A DNA stretch of 64,000 nt from Alitta virens. Lineage: Eukaryota; Annelida; Polychaeta; Phyllodocida; Nereididae. Below, piece by piece: positions 1 through 11,683 of this stretch (the first letter of the stretch is position 1; every line of letters begins with the position of its first letter). The stretch covers positions 33,615,250 through 33,679,249 of the forward strand of contig OW028579.1 of assembly GCA_932294295.1 (NCBI GenBank), read 5' to 3'. The translations under genes were made by a program, and so were the position numbers. Under the pieces are notes generated by a model. That model saw nothing but the letters and a program-made list of their open reading frames with translations, had not been told where the DNA came from and ran no database searches.

Positions 1-1284
1 TTATATTGCACATTTAGTTTAATTGCAGGAATTTTATACTAATTAATCAACAATTGATGACTATAGCTAGAAGAATCATGATCATGCAGTGAATGATATA
101 AGATTTAACAATGTGAAAACCTGAAAGGTTATTTAATATTAGCGTCTGTGCATGGTATATAATAGTTAGACAGGTGTAATTGTGTAATTTGGATGGCACA
201 GTTGCCTGTGTTGGCCATTAGGGCTCGAGGTCTTCACCCACAGAAACAGAGCATTACCACTGTTGCCACAAAATTTTTGATGACAAAAGACGTTATCTTG
301 TCTTTCCTGCACATTTTGCATTTAGGTTTACTTACATTGACAAACTGGAGCACTTCAGGAAAAATTACTATTGGCCTATTTTATTTTATGGTTTTTAATT
401 GTGATCGATAGATTTTATTGCTTTTTATTGATGTTAAAGGCCCGGATGTAAAACAGCTTCTAAATTAGCTGATCTGGCTACCCTAACAAAATGTATTTGA
501 TTCAGAAATTTAAAAAATATTTAATATTTTAAAAACTGAGTTTTGAATAAAATATAAAATGGGACCATCCGTAAGAATCATCACAGACCAAATGTATCAC
601 TAGACATAATGAAATTCTTCTGAATGATTTAGCAAACATGAGTTACATTACCAGCATCTCCAACATGTTGGGTTATTTCCAACATTATAACTTAACATAT
701 CATTCCTTGCGAAATAAGGAGAATAAGATGTCACCTCATAATTGCTTCACTTTTTAACCCTAAGCTAACAAAGTTTGAAGATTGTTATTATTATCATCAA
801 TGTCTGTCCGACGAGTGTGCAGGTGGGCATAACATTTTCGTTTCCGGAGCAGAACTGCACTAATGCACTTACCCTGAATGAAATTTCGTACAGTTATACT
901 CTATATGGCCTAGTGGTGCCCTTTGTTAGACAATATGTCGGTCATGTTTTACAAAATTTGATAAAATAAATAAAAAATAAATGTTTCTGCTCCAGAACTA
1001 CTGCAACTACATGCTTAAAACATTGTCATTAAGTCTAAAATAGTTTGGTGGTGCCTTTTGGGGGTCTCATGGCTGCAAATACCAGCAAGTTATTAAGATA
1101 AGGGAAAAATTGGGAAAATTCTTACTTTTTCAAACTTCCATATCATGAGTAAACTTTTGTTATTGACATATCTAAATGGAACAATTATGAGGTGAAATCT
1201 TATTGTCTGTTTATGTGCTGCGGTTGTAGTGCCCCCTGTAAACTTTTCCTCCCCATTGGGCTGTTGTGACAACATGCGTTATGC

Positions 1285-2357
1285 TATTACATCTGAGTCT
1301 TAGGTCAGGCGTGAACTGACCAGCCCCATCAGTACTATCGATAACCTTCAAATGGCAAAATACATATCAATGTGCAACTAGTGCATATGGTACTGAACTA
1401 TGGATCTCTGCACTTTTGGATGTCAAATCTGTATATCATGACCAGTTTAAAATACATGTATATGTAACCTGTCACTAAGCATTGTGGTACCTTGTTTAAA
1501 GTCGCTGTGAACCAAGTTACCAATTCATATACTGTAGCACAATATGTATATTAGACAAAATTTAAATATCTTGAAAACAGTAATCAATCAGAATTTTTAA
1601 AGTTGCATTGCCCTAAAAAAAAAAAATTTTTCTCTTCAGACTTTTTTGGGGGGGGGGGGCTTTTCTTGGGTAGGGGTCTTGTGAAGTGATTTTCATGTCC
1701 CAATGAGGTCATTTATTGCAGATTACATTACACAGTCATACAGATATAATTTTCTTTTACCTTCAATTACTATAAAACAGGTCCCTCAAAATCAACATTT
1801 GCAGTATATAAGAAATTCTTCAGATATGAGATAGATTTACAGTTTTTAAAATGACAGAAGTTTCAGTGTAAATGACAGTAGTTTCAGTAAAACAGCATGG
1901 CGTTACTGGTAATTTCTTACTTTTAGGTACTTTTTTAAATTCTGTGTGTGTACAAATGTCACAACAGCCCAATGGGGAGGAAAAGTAACAGAGCGTACAT
2001 CTGAGTCCTAGGTCAGGCGTGAACTGGCCAGCCCTGTCGGTACTATCGATAACCTTCAAATGGCAAAATAGACATCAATGTGCAACTAGTGCATATGGTA
2101 CTGAACTATGGATCTCTGCACTTTTGGATGTCAAATCTATCTATATATCATGACCAGTTTACAGTACATGTATATGTAACCTGTTACTAATAATTTTGTA
2201 CCTTGTTTAAAGTTGCTGTGAATCAAGTTACCAATTCATACACTGCTAGCACAATATGTATATTAGACAAAATTTAAATATCTTGAAAACAGTAATCAAT
2301 CAGCATTTTTAAAAATGCATTGCCCTAAAAATAAGAAATTTTTCTCTTCAGACTTTA
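1285..2357. repeat. Internal direct repeat pair within unit 1 (about 360 bp each)
   Basis: Positions about 1285-1650 and 1999-2357 are direct copies (both start CATCTGAGTC, include GGCAAAATA and GTGCAACTAGTGCATATGG, and end TTTTTCTCTTCAGACTT). The same pair recurs in unit 2 (about 4165-4530 and 4879-5237). Unit 3 has only one fused copy. Confidence 0.88.
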
Positions 2358-2689
2358 TCATATACCTGAATATTACCTTAATTAATCAAGGCACACATTT
2401 ATGTAAGCTTATGATTCTGTAGGGCATTATTCACCAAAAAAAAACAAAAAAAAAAACCTAACAGTAAGAAACAGTCCAGACCAATACATTGGATACACAA
2501 TAGAATTGGCATCATCATCCATTGTGACTTCAACACTAAATTTGCTTTCATATGGAGTTTTTGATGGCATGAAAAACTTGACTCAGCTCTTAAGTAAACA
2601 ACTTCTGAAATTTTACACAAGTGAATTTTCACTTGTTGTCATTTTATCGCATCTGTTTTCACTTATTTCCACAATTATATGCATCTTAC

Positions 2690-2869
2690 CTTTACAAACT
2701 GGTGGGTCTCCTGAGAAAGTCCCGTTTTCTTGACAGTTTCTGCTTAGATTTCCAGATACGGGTGTGTAGCCACTGTTGCAAGTGTATGCGACCAGCTGTT
2801 GATAGGATAGTTCAGTAGTTGGGGTCTTTGAAGCATTTGAAATGTCCGGAGCCACCCCACATGAAACAG
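2690..2869 (-). CDS. Gene 1 CCP exon, copy A (most 3' within the window)
   Basis: Third tandem CCP exon in transcription order, 180 nt, phase 1-1. It opens with CGVAPDISNASK and closes with SGDPPVCK before a GTAAGATG donor. Four cysteines and three N-x-S/T sequons are conserved; Phe stands at the usual Trp position. The donor is open, and the repeat unit continues to position 1, so a further CCP exon is expected just outside the window. Confidence 0.9.
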
Positions 2870-5800
2870 CTGAATACATCAGACAACATTTATATTGCAC
2901 ATTTAGTTTAATTGCAGGAATTTTATACTAATTAATCAACAATTGATGACTATAGCTAGGAGAATCATGATCATGCAGTGAATGATGTAAGATTTAACAA
3001 TGTGAAAACCTGAAAGGTTATTTAATATTAGCGTCTGTGCATGGTATATAATAGTTAGACAGGTGTAATTGTGTAATTTGGATGGCACAGTTGCCTGTGT
3101 TGGCCATTGGGGCTCGAGGTCTTCACCCACAGAAACAGAGCATTACCACTGTTGCCACAAAATTTTTGATGACAAAAGACGTTATCTTGTCTTTCCTGCA
3201 CATTTTGCGTTTAGGTTTACTTACATTGAGCACTTCAGGAAAAGTTACTATTGGCCTATTTTATTTTATGGTTTTTAATTGTGATCGATGGATTTTATTG
3301 CTTTTTATTGATGTTAAAGGCCCGGATGTAAAACAGCTTCTAAATTAGCTGATCTGGCTACCCTAACAAAATGTATTTGATTCAGAAATTAAAAAAATAT
3401 TTAATTTTTTAAAAACTGAGTTTTGAATAAAATATAAAATGGGACCATCCGTAAGAATCATCACAGACCAAATGTATCACTAGACATAATGAAATTCTTC
3501 TGAATGATTTAGCAAACATGAGTTACATTACCAGCATCTCCAACATGTTGGGTTATTTCCAACATTATAACTTAACATATCATTCCTTGCGAAATAAGGA
3601 GAATAAGATGTCACCTCATAATTGCTTCACTTTTTAACCCTAAGCTAACAAAGTTCGAAAATTGTTATTATTATCATCAATGTCTGTCCGACGAGTGTGC
3701 AGGTGGGCATAACATTTTCGTTTCCGGAGCAGAACTGCACTAATGCACTTACCCTGAATGAAATTTCGTACAGTTATACTCTATATGGCCTAGTGGTGCC
3801 CTTTGTTAGACAATATGTCGGTCATGTTTTACAAAATTTGATAAAATAAATAAAAAATAAATGTTTCTGCTCCGGAACTACTGCAACTACATGCTTAAAA
3901 CATTGTCATTAAGTCTAAAATAGTTTGGTGGTGCCTTTTGGGGGTCTCATGGCTGCAAATACCAGCGAGTTATCAAGATAAGGGAAAAATTGGGAAAATT
4001 CTTACTTTTTCAAACTTGCATATCATGAGTAAACTTTTGTTATTAACATATCTAAATGGAACAATTATGAGGTGAAATCTTATTGTCTGTTTATGTGCTG
4101 CGGTTGTAGTGCCCCCTGTAAACTTTTCCTCCCCATTGGGCTGTTGTGACAACATGCGTTATGCTATTACATCTGAGTCTTAGGTCAGGCGTGAACTGAC
4201 CAGCCCCATCAGTACTATCGATAACCTTCAAATGGCAAAATACATATCAATGTGCAACTAGTGCATATGGTACTGAACTATGGATCTCTGCACTTTTGGA
4301 TGTCAAATCTGTATATCATGACCAGTTTAAAATACATGTATATGTAACCTGTCACTAAGCATTGTGGTACCTTGTTTAAAGTCGCTGTGAACCAAGTTAC
4401 CAATTCATATACTGTAGCACAATATGTATATTAGACAAAATTTAAATATCTTGAAAACAGTAATCAATCAGAATTTTTAAAGTTGCATTGCCCTGAAAAA
4501 AAAAAATTTTTCTCTTCAGACTTTTTTGGGGGGGGGGGGCTTTTCTTGGGTAGGGGTCTTGTGAAGTGATTTTCATGTCCCAATGAGGTCATTTATTGCA
4601 GATTACATTACACAGTCATACAGATATAATTTTCTTTTACCTTCAATTACTATAAAACAGGTCCCTCAAAATCAACATTTGCAGTATATAAGAAATTCTT
4701 CAGATATGAGATAGATTTACAGTTTTTAAAATGACAGAAGTTTCAGTGTAAATGACAGTAGTTTCAGTAAAACAGCATGGCGTTACTGGTAATTTCTTAC
4801 TTTTAGGTACTTTTTTAAATTCTGTGTGTGTACAAATGTCACAACAGCCCAATGGGGAGGAAAAGTAACAGAGCGTACATCTGAGTCCTAGGTCAGGCGT
4901 GAACTGGCCAGCCCTGTCGGTACTATCGATAACCTTCAAATGGCAAAATAGACATCAATGTGCAACTAGTGCATATGGTACTGAACTATGGATCTCTGCA
5001 CTTTTGGATGTCAAATCTATCTATATATCATGACCAGTTTACAGTACATGTATATGTAACCTGTTACTAATAATTTTGTACCTTGTTTAAAGTTGCTGTG
5101 AATCAAGTTACCAATTCATACACTGCTAGCACAATATGTATATTAGACAAAATTTAAATATCTTGAAAACAGTAATCAATCAGCATTTTTAAAAATGCAT
5201 TGCCCTAAAAATAAGAAATTTTTCTCTTCAGACTTTATCATATACCTGAATATTACCTTAATTAATCAAGGCACACATTTGTGTAAGCTTATGATTCTGT
5301 AGGGCATTATTCACCAAAAAAAAACAAAAAAAAAAACCTAACAGTAAGAAACAGTCCAGACCAATACATTGGATACACAATAGAATTGGCATCATCATCC
5401 ATTGTGACTTCAACACTAAATTTGCTTTCATATGGAGTTTTTGATGGCATGAAAAACTTGACTCAGCTCTTAAGTAAACAACTTCTGAAATTTTACACAA
5501 GTGAATTTTCACTTGTTGTCATTTTATCGCATCTGTTTTCACTTATTCCCACAATTATATGCATCTTACCTTTACAAACTGGTGGGTCTCCTGAGAAAGT
5601 CCCGTTTTCTTGACAGTTTCTGCTTAGATTTCCAGATACGGGTGTGTAGCCACTGTTGCAAGTGTATGCGACCAGCTGTTGATAGGATAGTTCAGTAATT
5701 GGGGTCTTTGAAGCATTTGAAATGTCCGGAGCCACCCCGCATGAAACAGCTGAATACATCAGACAACATTTATATTGCACATTTAGTTTAATTGCAGGAA

Positions 5801-8800
5801 TTGTATACTAATTAATCAACAATTGATGACTATAGCTAGAAGAATCATGATCATGCAGTGAATGATGTAAGATTTAACAATGTGAAAACCTGAAAGGTTA
5901 TTTAATATTAGCGTCTGTGCATGGTATATAATAGTTAGACAGGTGTAATTGTGTAATTTGGATGGCACAGTTGCCTGTGTTGGCCATTGGGGCTCAAGGT
6001 CTTCACCCACAGAAACAGAGCATTACCACTGTTGCCACAAAATTTTTGATGACAAAAGACGTTATCTTGTCTTTCCTGCACATTTTGCGTTTAGGTTTAC
6101 TTACATTGAGCACTTCAGGAAAAGTTACTATTGGCCTATTTTATTTTATGGTTTTTAATTGTGATCGATGGTTTGTATTGCTTTTTATTGATGTTAAAGG
6201 CCCGGATGTAAAACAGCTTCTAAATTAGCTGATCTGGCTACCCTAACAAAATGTATTTGATTCAGAAATTAAAAAAATATTTAATTTTTTAAAAACTGAG
6301 TTTTGAATAAAATATAAAATGGGACTATCCGAAAGAATCATCACAGACCAAATGTATCACTAGACATAATGAAATTCTTCTGAATGATTTAGCAAACATG
6401 AGTTACATTACCAGCATCTCCAACATGTTGGGTTATTTCCAACATTATAACTTAACATATCATTCCTTGCGAAATAAGGAGAATAAGATGTCACCTCATA
6501 ATTGCTTCACTTTTTAACCCTAAGCTAACAAAGTTCGAAGATTGTTATTATTATCATTAATGTCTGTCTGACGAGTGTGCAGGTGGGCATAACATTTTCG
6601 TTTCCGGAGCAGAACTGCACTAATGCACTTACCCTGAATGAAATTTCGTACAGTTATACTCTATATGGCCTAGTGGTGCCCTTTGTTAGACAATATGTCG
6701 GTCATGTTTTACAAAATTTGATAAAATAAATAAAAAATAAATGTTTCTGCTCCGGAACTACTGCAACTACATGCTTAAAACATTGTCCTTAAGTCTAAAA
6801 TAGTTTGGTGGTGCCTTTTGGGGGTCTCATGGCTGCAAATACCAGCAAGTTATTAAGATAAGGGAAAAATTGGGAAAATTCTTACTTTTTCAAACCTCCA
6901 TATCATGAGTAAACTTTTGTTATTAACATATCTAAATGGAACAATTATGAGGTGACATCTTATTGTCTGTTTATGTGCTGCGGTTGTAGTGCCCCCTGTA
7001 AACTTTTCCTCCCCATTGGGCTGTTGTGACATCATGCGTTATGCTATTACATCTGAGTCTTAGGTCAGGCGTGAACTGACCAGCCCCATCAGTACTATCG
7101 ATAACCTTCAAATGGCAAAATACATATCAATGTGCAACTAGTGCATATGGTACTGAACTATGGATCTCTGCACTTTTGGATGTCAAATCTGTATATCATG
7201 ACCAGTTTAAAATACATGTATATGTAACCTGTCACTAAGCATTGTGGTACCTTGTTTAAAGTCGCTGTGAACCAAGTTACCAATTCATATACTGTAGCAC
7301 AATATGTATATTAGACAAAATTTAAATATCTTGAAAACAGTAATCAATCAGAATTTTTAAAGTTGCATTGCCCTAAAAAAAGAAAATTTTTCTCTTCAGA
7401 CTTTATCATATACCTGAATATTACCTTAATTAATCAAGGCACACATTTATGTAAGCTTATGATTCTGTAGGGCATTAATCACCAAAAAAAAAACAAAAAA
7501 AACCTAACATTAAGAAACAGTCCAGACCAACACATTGGATACACAATAGAATTGGCATCATCATCCATTGTGACTTCAACACTAGATTTGTTTTCATATT
7601 GAGTTTTTGATGGCATGAAAAACTTGACTCAGCTCTTAAGTAAACAACTTCTGAAATTTTACACAAGTGAATTTTCACTTGTTGTCATTTTATCTCATCC
7701 GATTTCGCTTATTCCCACTATTATAGGCATCTTACCTTTACAAACTGGTGGGTCTCCTGAGAAAGTCCCGTTTTCTTGACAGTTTCTGCTTAGATTTCCA
7801 GATACGGGTGTGTAGCCACTGTTGCAAGAGTATGTGACAAGGTTTGGATAGGATATTTCAGCAGTTGGGGTCTTTGAAGCATTTGAAATGTCCGGAGCCA
7901 CTCCACATGAAACAGCTGAATACATCAGACAACATTTATATTGCACATTTAGTTTAATTGCAGGAATTGTATACTAATTAATCAACAATTGATGACTATA
8001 GCTAGAAGAATCATGATCATGCAGTGAATGATATAAGATTTAACAATGTGAAAACCTGAATGGGTATTCAATATTAGCGTCTGTGCATGGTATAGAATAG
8101 TTAAGCCCCGTTCCCACATAGCCGAGTTTGTCGTAGTCAACTCGTAGTATTACATAACGGCCAAAATTCGAGGAGTTGGCGACGAATTCTGGCGGAAAAA
8201 GTGACTCGGCGGGTTACTCGCCGAGTTACTCGGCGGGTTCGGCGGGTGACTCGGCGGGTGACTCGCCGAGTTGTAGGAGTGACTCGCCGGGTGAAGCAAG
8301 GTGTCTACGACAGCGACGAGTCACCCATCGAATGATAGGCCGACGCCAGCCTACCTGCATTCTCAGATGCATATCTCGCTTAATATTTGGTCTATTTTCG
8401 ATCCGAAAAAACCTATGGAGTCACTATGAATTATACTACAAAACAATCTTTATTTGACGAAAATCGGACTAATATTAAGGGAGCAGTAGCTTTTTAAAGA
8501 AGCGCTCAGCTTTCTGCATTAATACAGTCTGGGCGCGGACGCTTCAGGGAGCACCAGTATAAGTAAATTAAATATAGCAAATAAAATCACAGATCAAATC
8601 ACAAATACTAATTACAATATCAATATTAGATTTAAATTTTACAAAATATACACAAATTTATACTGATCATAATATCACAATAAGATTCAAATTAACACAA
8701 AAAGATAAGAAAGTTATACAAATATAATCATTGCCTGGTAATTACAATAAAATATATTGCTTTTAATTAATGAAAGCAATTACATATTTTTGTAATTGTG

Positions 8801-11630
8801 AATGACAATCAAGACAATGTCATATTACTGTGTCATCTTTGAACAAACCATGAAATGACAGGTCAAAGAACCCCAATTAAGGCAATTAGGCAATTGACAC
8901 ATGTATTGAATTTGCTGTATTCTCTACACCCATTCTTTGTATCATTCAAAATGCTAATAGCAATTGACATAACAGTCATGGCAGTTGGCAGAATGAGTAG
9001 AAATGAATTGAAATAAAGCTCATCCAAACAATGTATATAAAATGGTCAAAAATATTGACTACACCATTCAAGTCAGGGCCATACACAGAGCACCTTGCCG
9101 CCGCCAGACTACCTGCCTTCTCAGACAAATATTTCGCCTAATATTTGGTCTATTTTCAATCTGAAAATCTGTGTGGAATAAGTATGAACTCGACTATAAT
9201 TCAATATTTATTTGACGAAAATCGGAATAATATAAATGGAGCAGCAGCCGCCGCCAGACAACCGCCTTCTCAGACGAATATCTCGCTTAATATTTGGTAT
9301 ATTTTCGATCCGAAAACACGTATGGAATCAGTGTGAACTATACTAAAATGCAGTCTTATTTGACGAGAATCGGACTAATATTAGGGGAGCAGCAGCCTTT
9401 TAAAGTAGCGCTCAGCCTTACCTGCATTGATACAGTCCGGGCGCGGACGTCTGCGAGAGCACCACTGTTTGCCTCCGCCAACCTAGCTACATTCTCAGAC
9501 GAATATCTCGCTTAATATTTGGTCTATTTTCAATCCGAAAATACCTATGGAGTCACTATGAATTATACTACAAAACAATATTTATTTGACGAAAATCGGA
9601 ATAATATAAATGGAGCAGCAGCCGCCGCCAGACAACCGCCTTCTCAGACGAATATCTCGCTTAATATTTGGTCTATTGTCAATCCGAAAATACCTATGGA
9701 GTCACTATGAATTATACTACAAAACAATCTTTATTTGACGAAAATCGGACTAATATTATAGGAGCAGCGGCCTTTTATATTATATACGACCCCCTACGCT
9801 GATGATGCATGTACTAAAGGTAGAACTCGACGAGTTACTCGGCGAGTTACTCCTACAACTCGGTGAGTTACTCCTACAACTCGCCGAGTTACTCCTCGCA
9901 CTCCTGAACATCCCCCCTGAGTGTAATACGAGTGAAATTAGCGCCGAGTAACTCGCCGAGTTCGAGGAGTAACTCGGCGAGTTTGAGGAGTAACTCGGCG
10001 AGTTCGAGGAGTAACTCGGCGAGTTCGAGGAGTAACTCGGCGAGTTCGAGGAGTAACTCGGCGAGTCATGGCCGAGTTTTTGGACTCCTGGATAATTCGC
10101 CGAGTGTGCCGTGCAGCGCGGCATCCTCGGGATACTCGGCATTCTCGGCTCCAAATCTCACGAGTTCGCTACGAGTCAGAGGAGTTTCTCGCCGAACATC
10201 TCTCGAGTGCGAGGAGTAATCGCTGAGTTTAGTACGAATTGGGCCCGAGAGGCGTGTTACGTAATACTACGAGTTGACTACGAGAAACTCGGCTATGTGG
10301 GAACGGGGCTTTAGACAGGTGTAATTCTGTAATTTGGATTGCACAGTGGCCTGTGTTGGCCAAGGAGGTCTTCACCCACAGAGCAGAGCATTACCACCCT
10401 TGCCACAAAATATTTGATGATAAAAGACGTTATCTTGTCTTTCCTGCACATTTTGCATTTAGTTCTTATGTTGACAAACTTCCTGAAAAATTACCAGTAG
10501 TGTATTGTTTATGGATTTTAATTGTGATCGATGGATTTTATTGTTTTTTAGTGATTTAAAAGGCCTGGGATGTAAAACAGCTTCCAAATTAGCTAATCTG
10601 GCTCCCCATTCACAATATATTTGATTCAGAAATGGAAAAAAAAGAAAAAGAAAAGAAAAAAAAAGTCAAGCTTAGGTTAAAATATAAAATATAGAGATTG
10701 GGGTTCATCCTCAAGAATCATCACAGACCAAATGTATCACTAAACATGACGAAATTCTTGTGAAGTATTTAGCAAACGTGAGTATACATTTGCATTAATA
10801 TCCACAACCCAACATAACTTATCATTCCTTGCTTCGAAGAGGGTTATTCTTATCATCAATGTCCGTCCAAGGGGTGGGCAGGTAGGCATACCACTTTTGT
10901 TTTCAGAGCAGAACTATAACACTTATGCACTTACCCTAACAGAATTTCATTGAGTAATACTCCATGGCCTAGTGGTGCCTTCTGGTGGTCATATTGACAT
11001 AAAAGAGATTGGCAAAAACAAGTTGTTTTGTCCCTATAGCTGGGAATGCATTTTTAAAGGAAATTACTGTCTTACCAAAGTCTTGTTTTTAACAGGTGTT
11101 ACAGATCAGTACACTAGCCTAGTTTAGATGTGGTATCTTACCCCTAGCAGTGGAAATTTGCAGATCTGTTAATATCCCCTTAGAGTATAAACCTTTTAAA
11201 TTTTGTATTACAGATGAATTGGAATAAGAATGTCATTTTGTACTTTTTTATCCAGCCTATGCTGATTTGAGAAATAATTTAATACTACAAGCTATTGCAA
11301 TTGAACCAACTTTAGCTTTTCTTTTTTTTTCTTTAAAACCCCTATATCAATGACAGTATGAGCCTACATAAATGAAATTTCGCATATACATAACATATTT
11401 ATGCTTTTATTGACACAGTAATATCATACATGATACATTTGTCAAAAATAACAGATAAAAAAAGTGTACTAAGTCTACTTCTACTCACTATTTCTATATT
11501 CAATATATATATATATGGTATAAAAAGTTAAAGGTATACATTATCAATGGATTATCTACACATCCATGGTCCCAGTTGCTGAACAATAGCACGGTAATAT
11601 GGGCATTAAGTGTTGTTTACATACATTTGT

Positions 11631-11683
<53 letters not shown>

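Larger units (their letters stand above)
1..2889. repeat. Tandem repeat unit 1 (CCP exon plus introns)
   Basis: First visible unit of a near-identical direct array. Starting at TTATATTGCACATTT it runs to the same motif at 2890. Relative to unit 2 it carries a 9-nt insertion near 339 (ACAAACTGG region) and a few substitutions. It contains one CCP exon of gene 1 (2690-2869), a poly-G tract near 1649-1659, and an internal pair of direct repeats. Confidence 0.95.
8104..10310. mobile_element. 2207-bp non-autonomous TIR DNA transposon with TTA duplication (Harbinger-like)
   Basis: Imperfect terminal inverted repeats of about 55 bp start AGCCCCGTTCCCACATAGCC at 8104 and end with the complement at 10310. 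TTA flanks both sides (8101-8103, 10311-10313), while the sister tandem units carry the uninterrupted site ATAGTTAGACAGG, so insertion and target duplication are read directly. TTA duplications are typical of PIF/Harbinger elements. No transposase is encoded; the interior is satellite-like repeats. Confidence 0.88.
7936..10990. repeat. Tandem repeat unit 4, diverged, truncated and interrupted
   Basis: Positions 7936-8103 and 10311 to about 10990 together match the first kilobase of the other units (CAGGTGTAATT, TTCACCCACAGA and ATCACAGACCAAATGTATCAC are landmarks), with many small differences. The unit is split at ATAGTTA by the 8104-10310 transposon and fades out after about 10990, so it has no CCP exon. 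Its divergence marks it as the oldest edge of the array. Confidence 0.85.

Noticed and set aside
2399..2733. Small open frames overlapping the CCP exons in the tandem units
   Set aside because: They cross the predicted splice sites or lie antisense to the CCP exon and repeat only because the unit is duplicated.
9780..10219. Ser/Asn/Pro-rich open frames on both strands
   Set aside because: Products of the 21-bp palindromic repeat in the transposon, with no start context or splice support.
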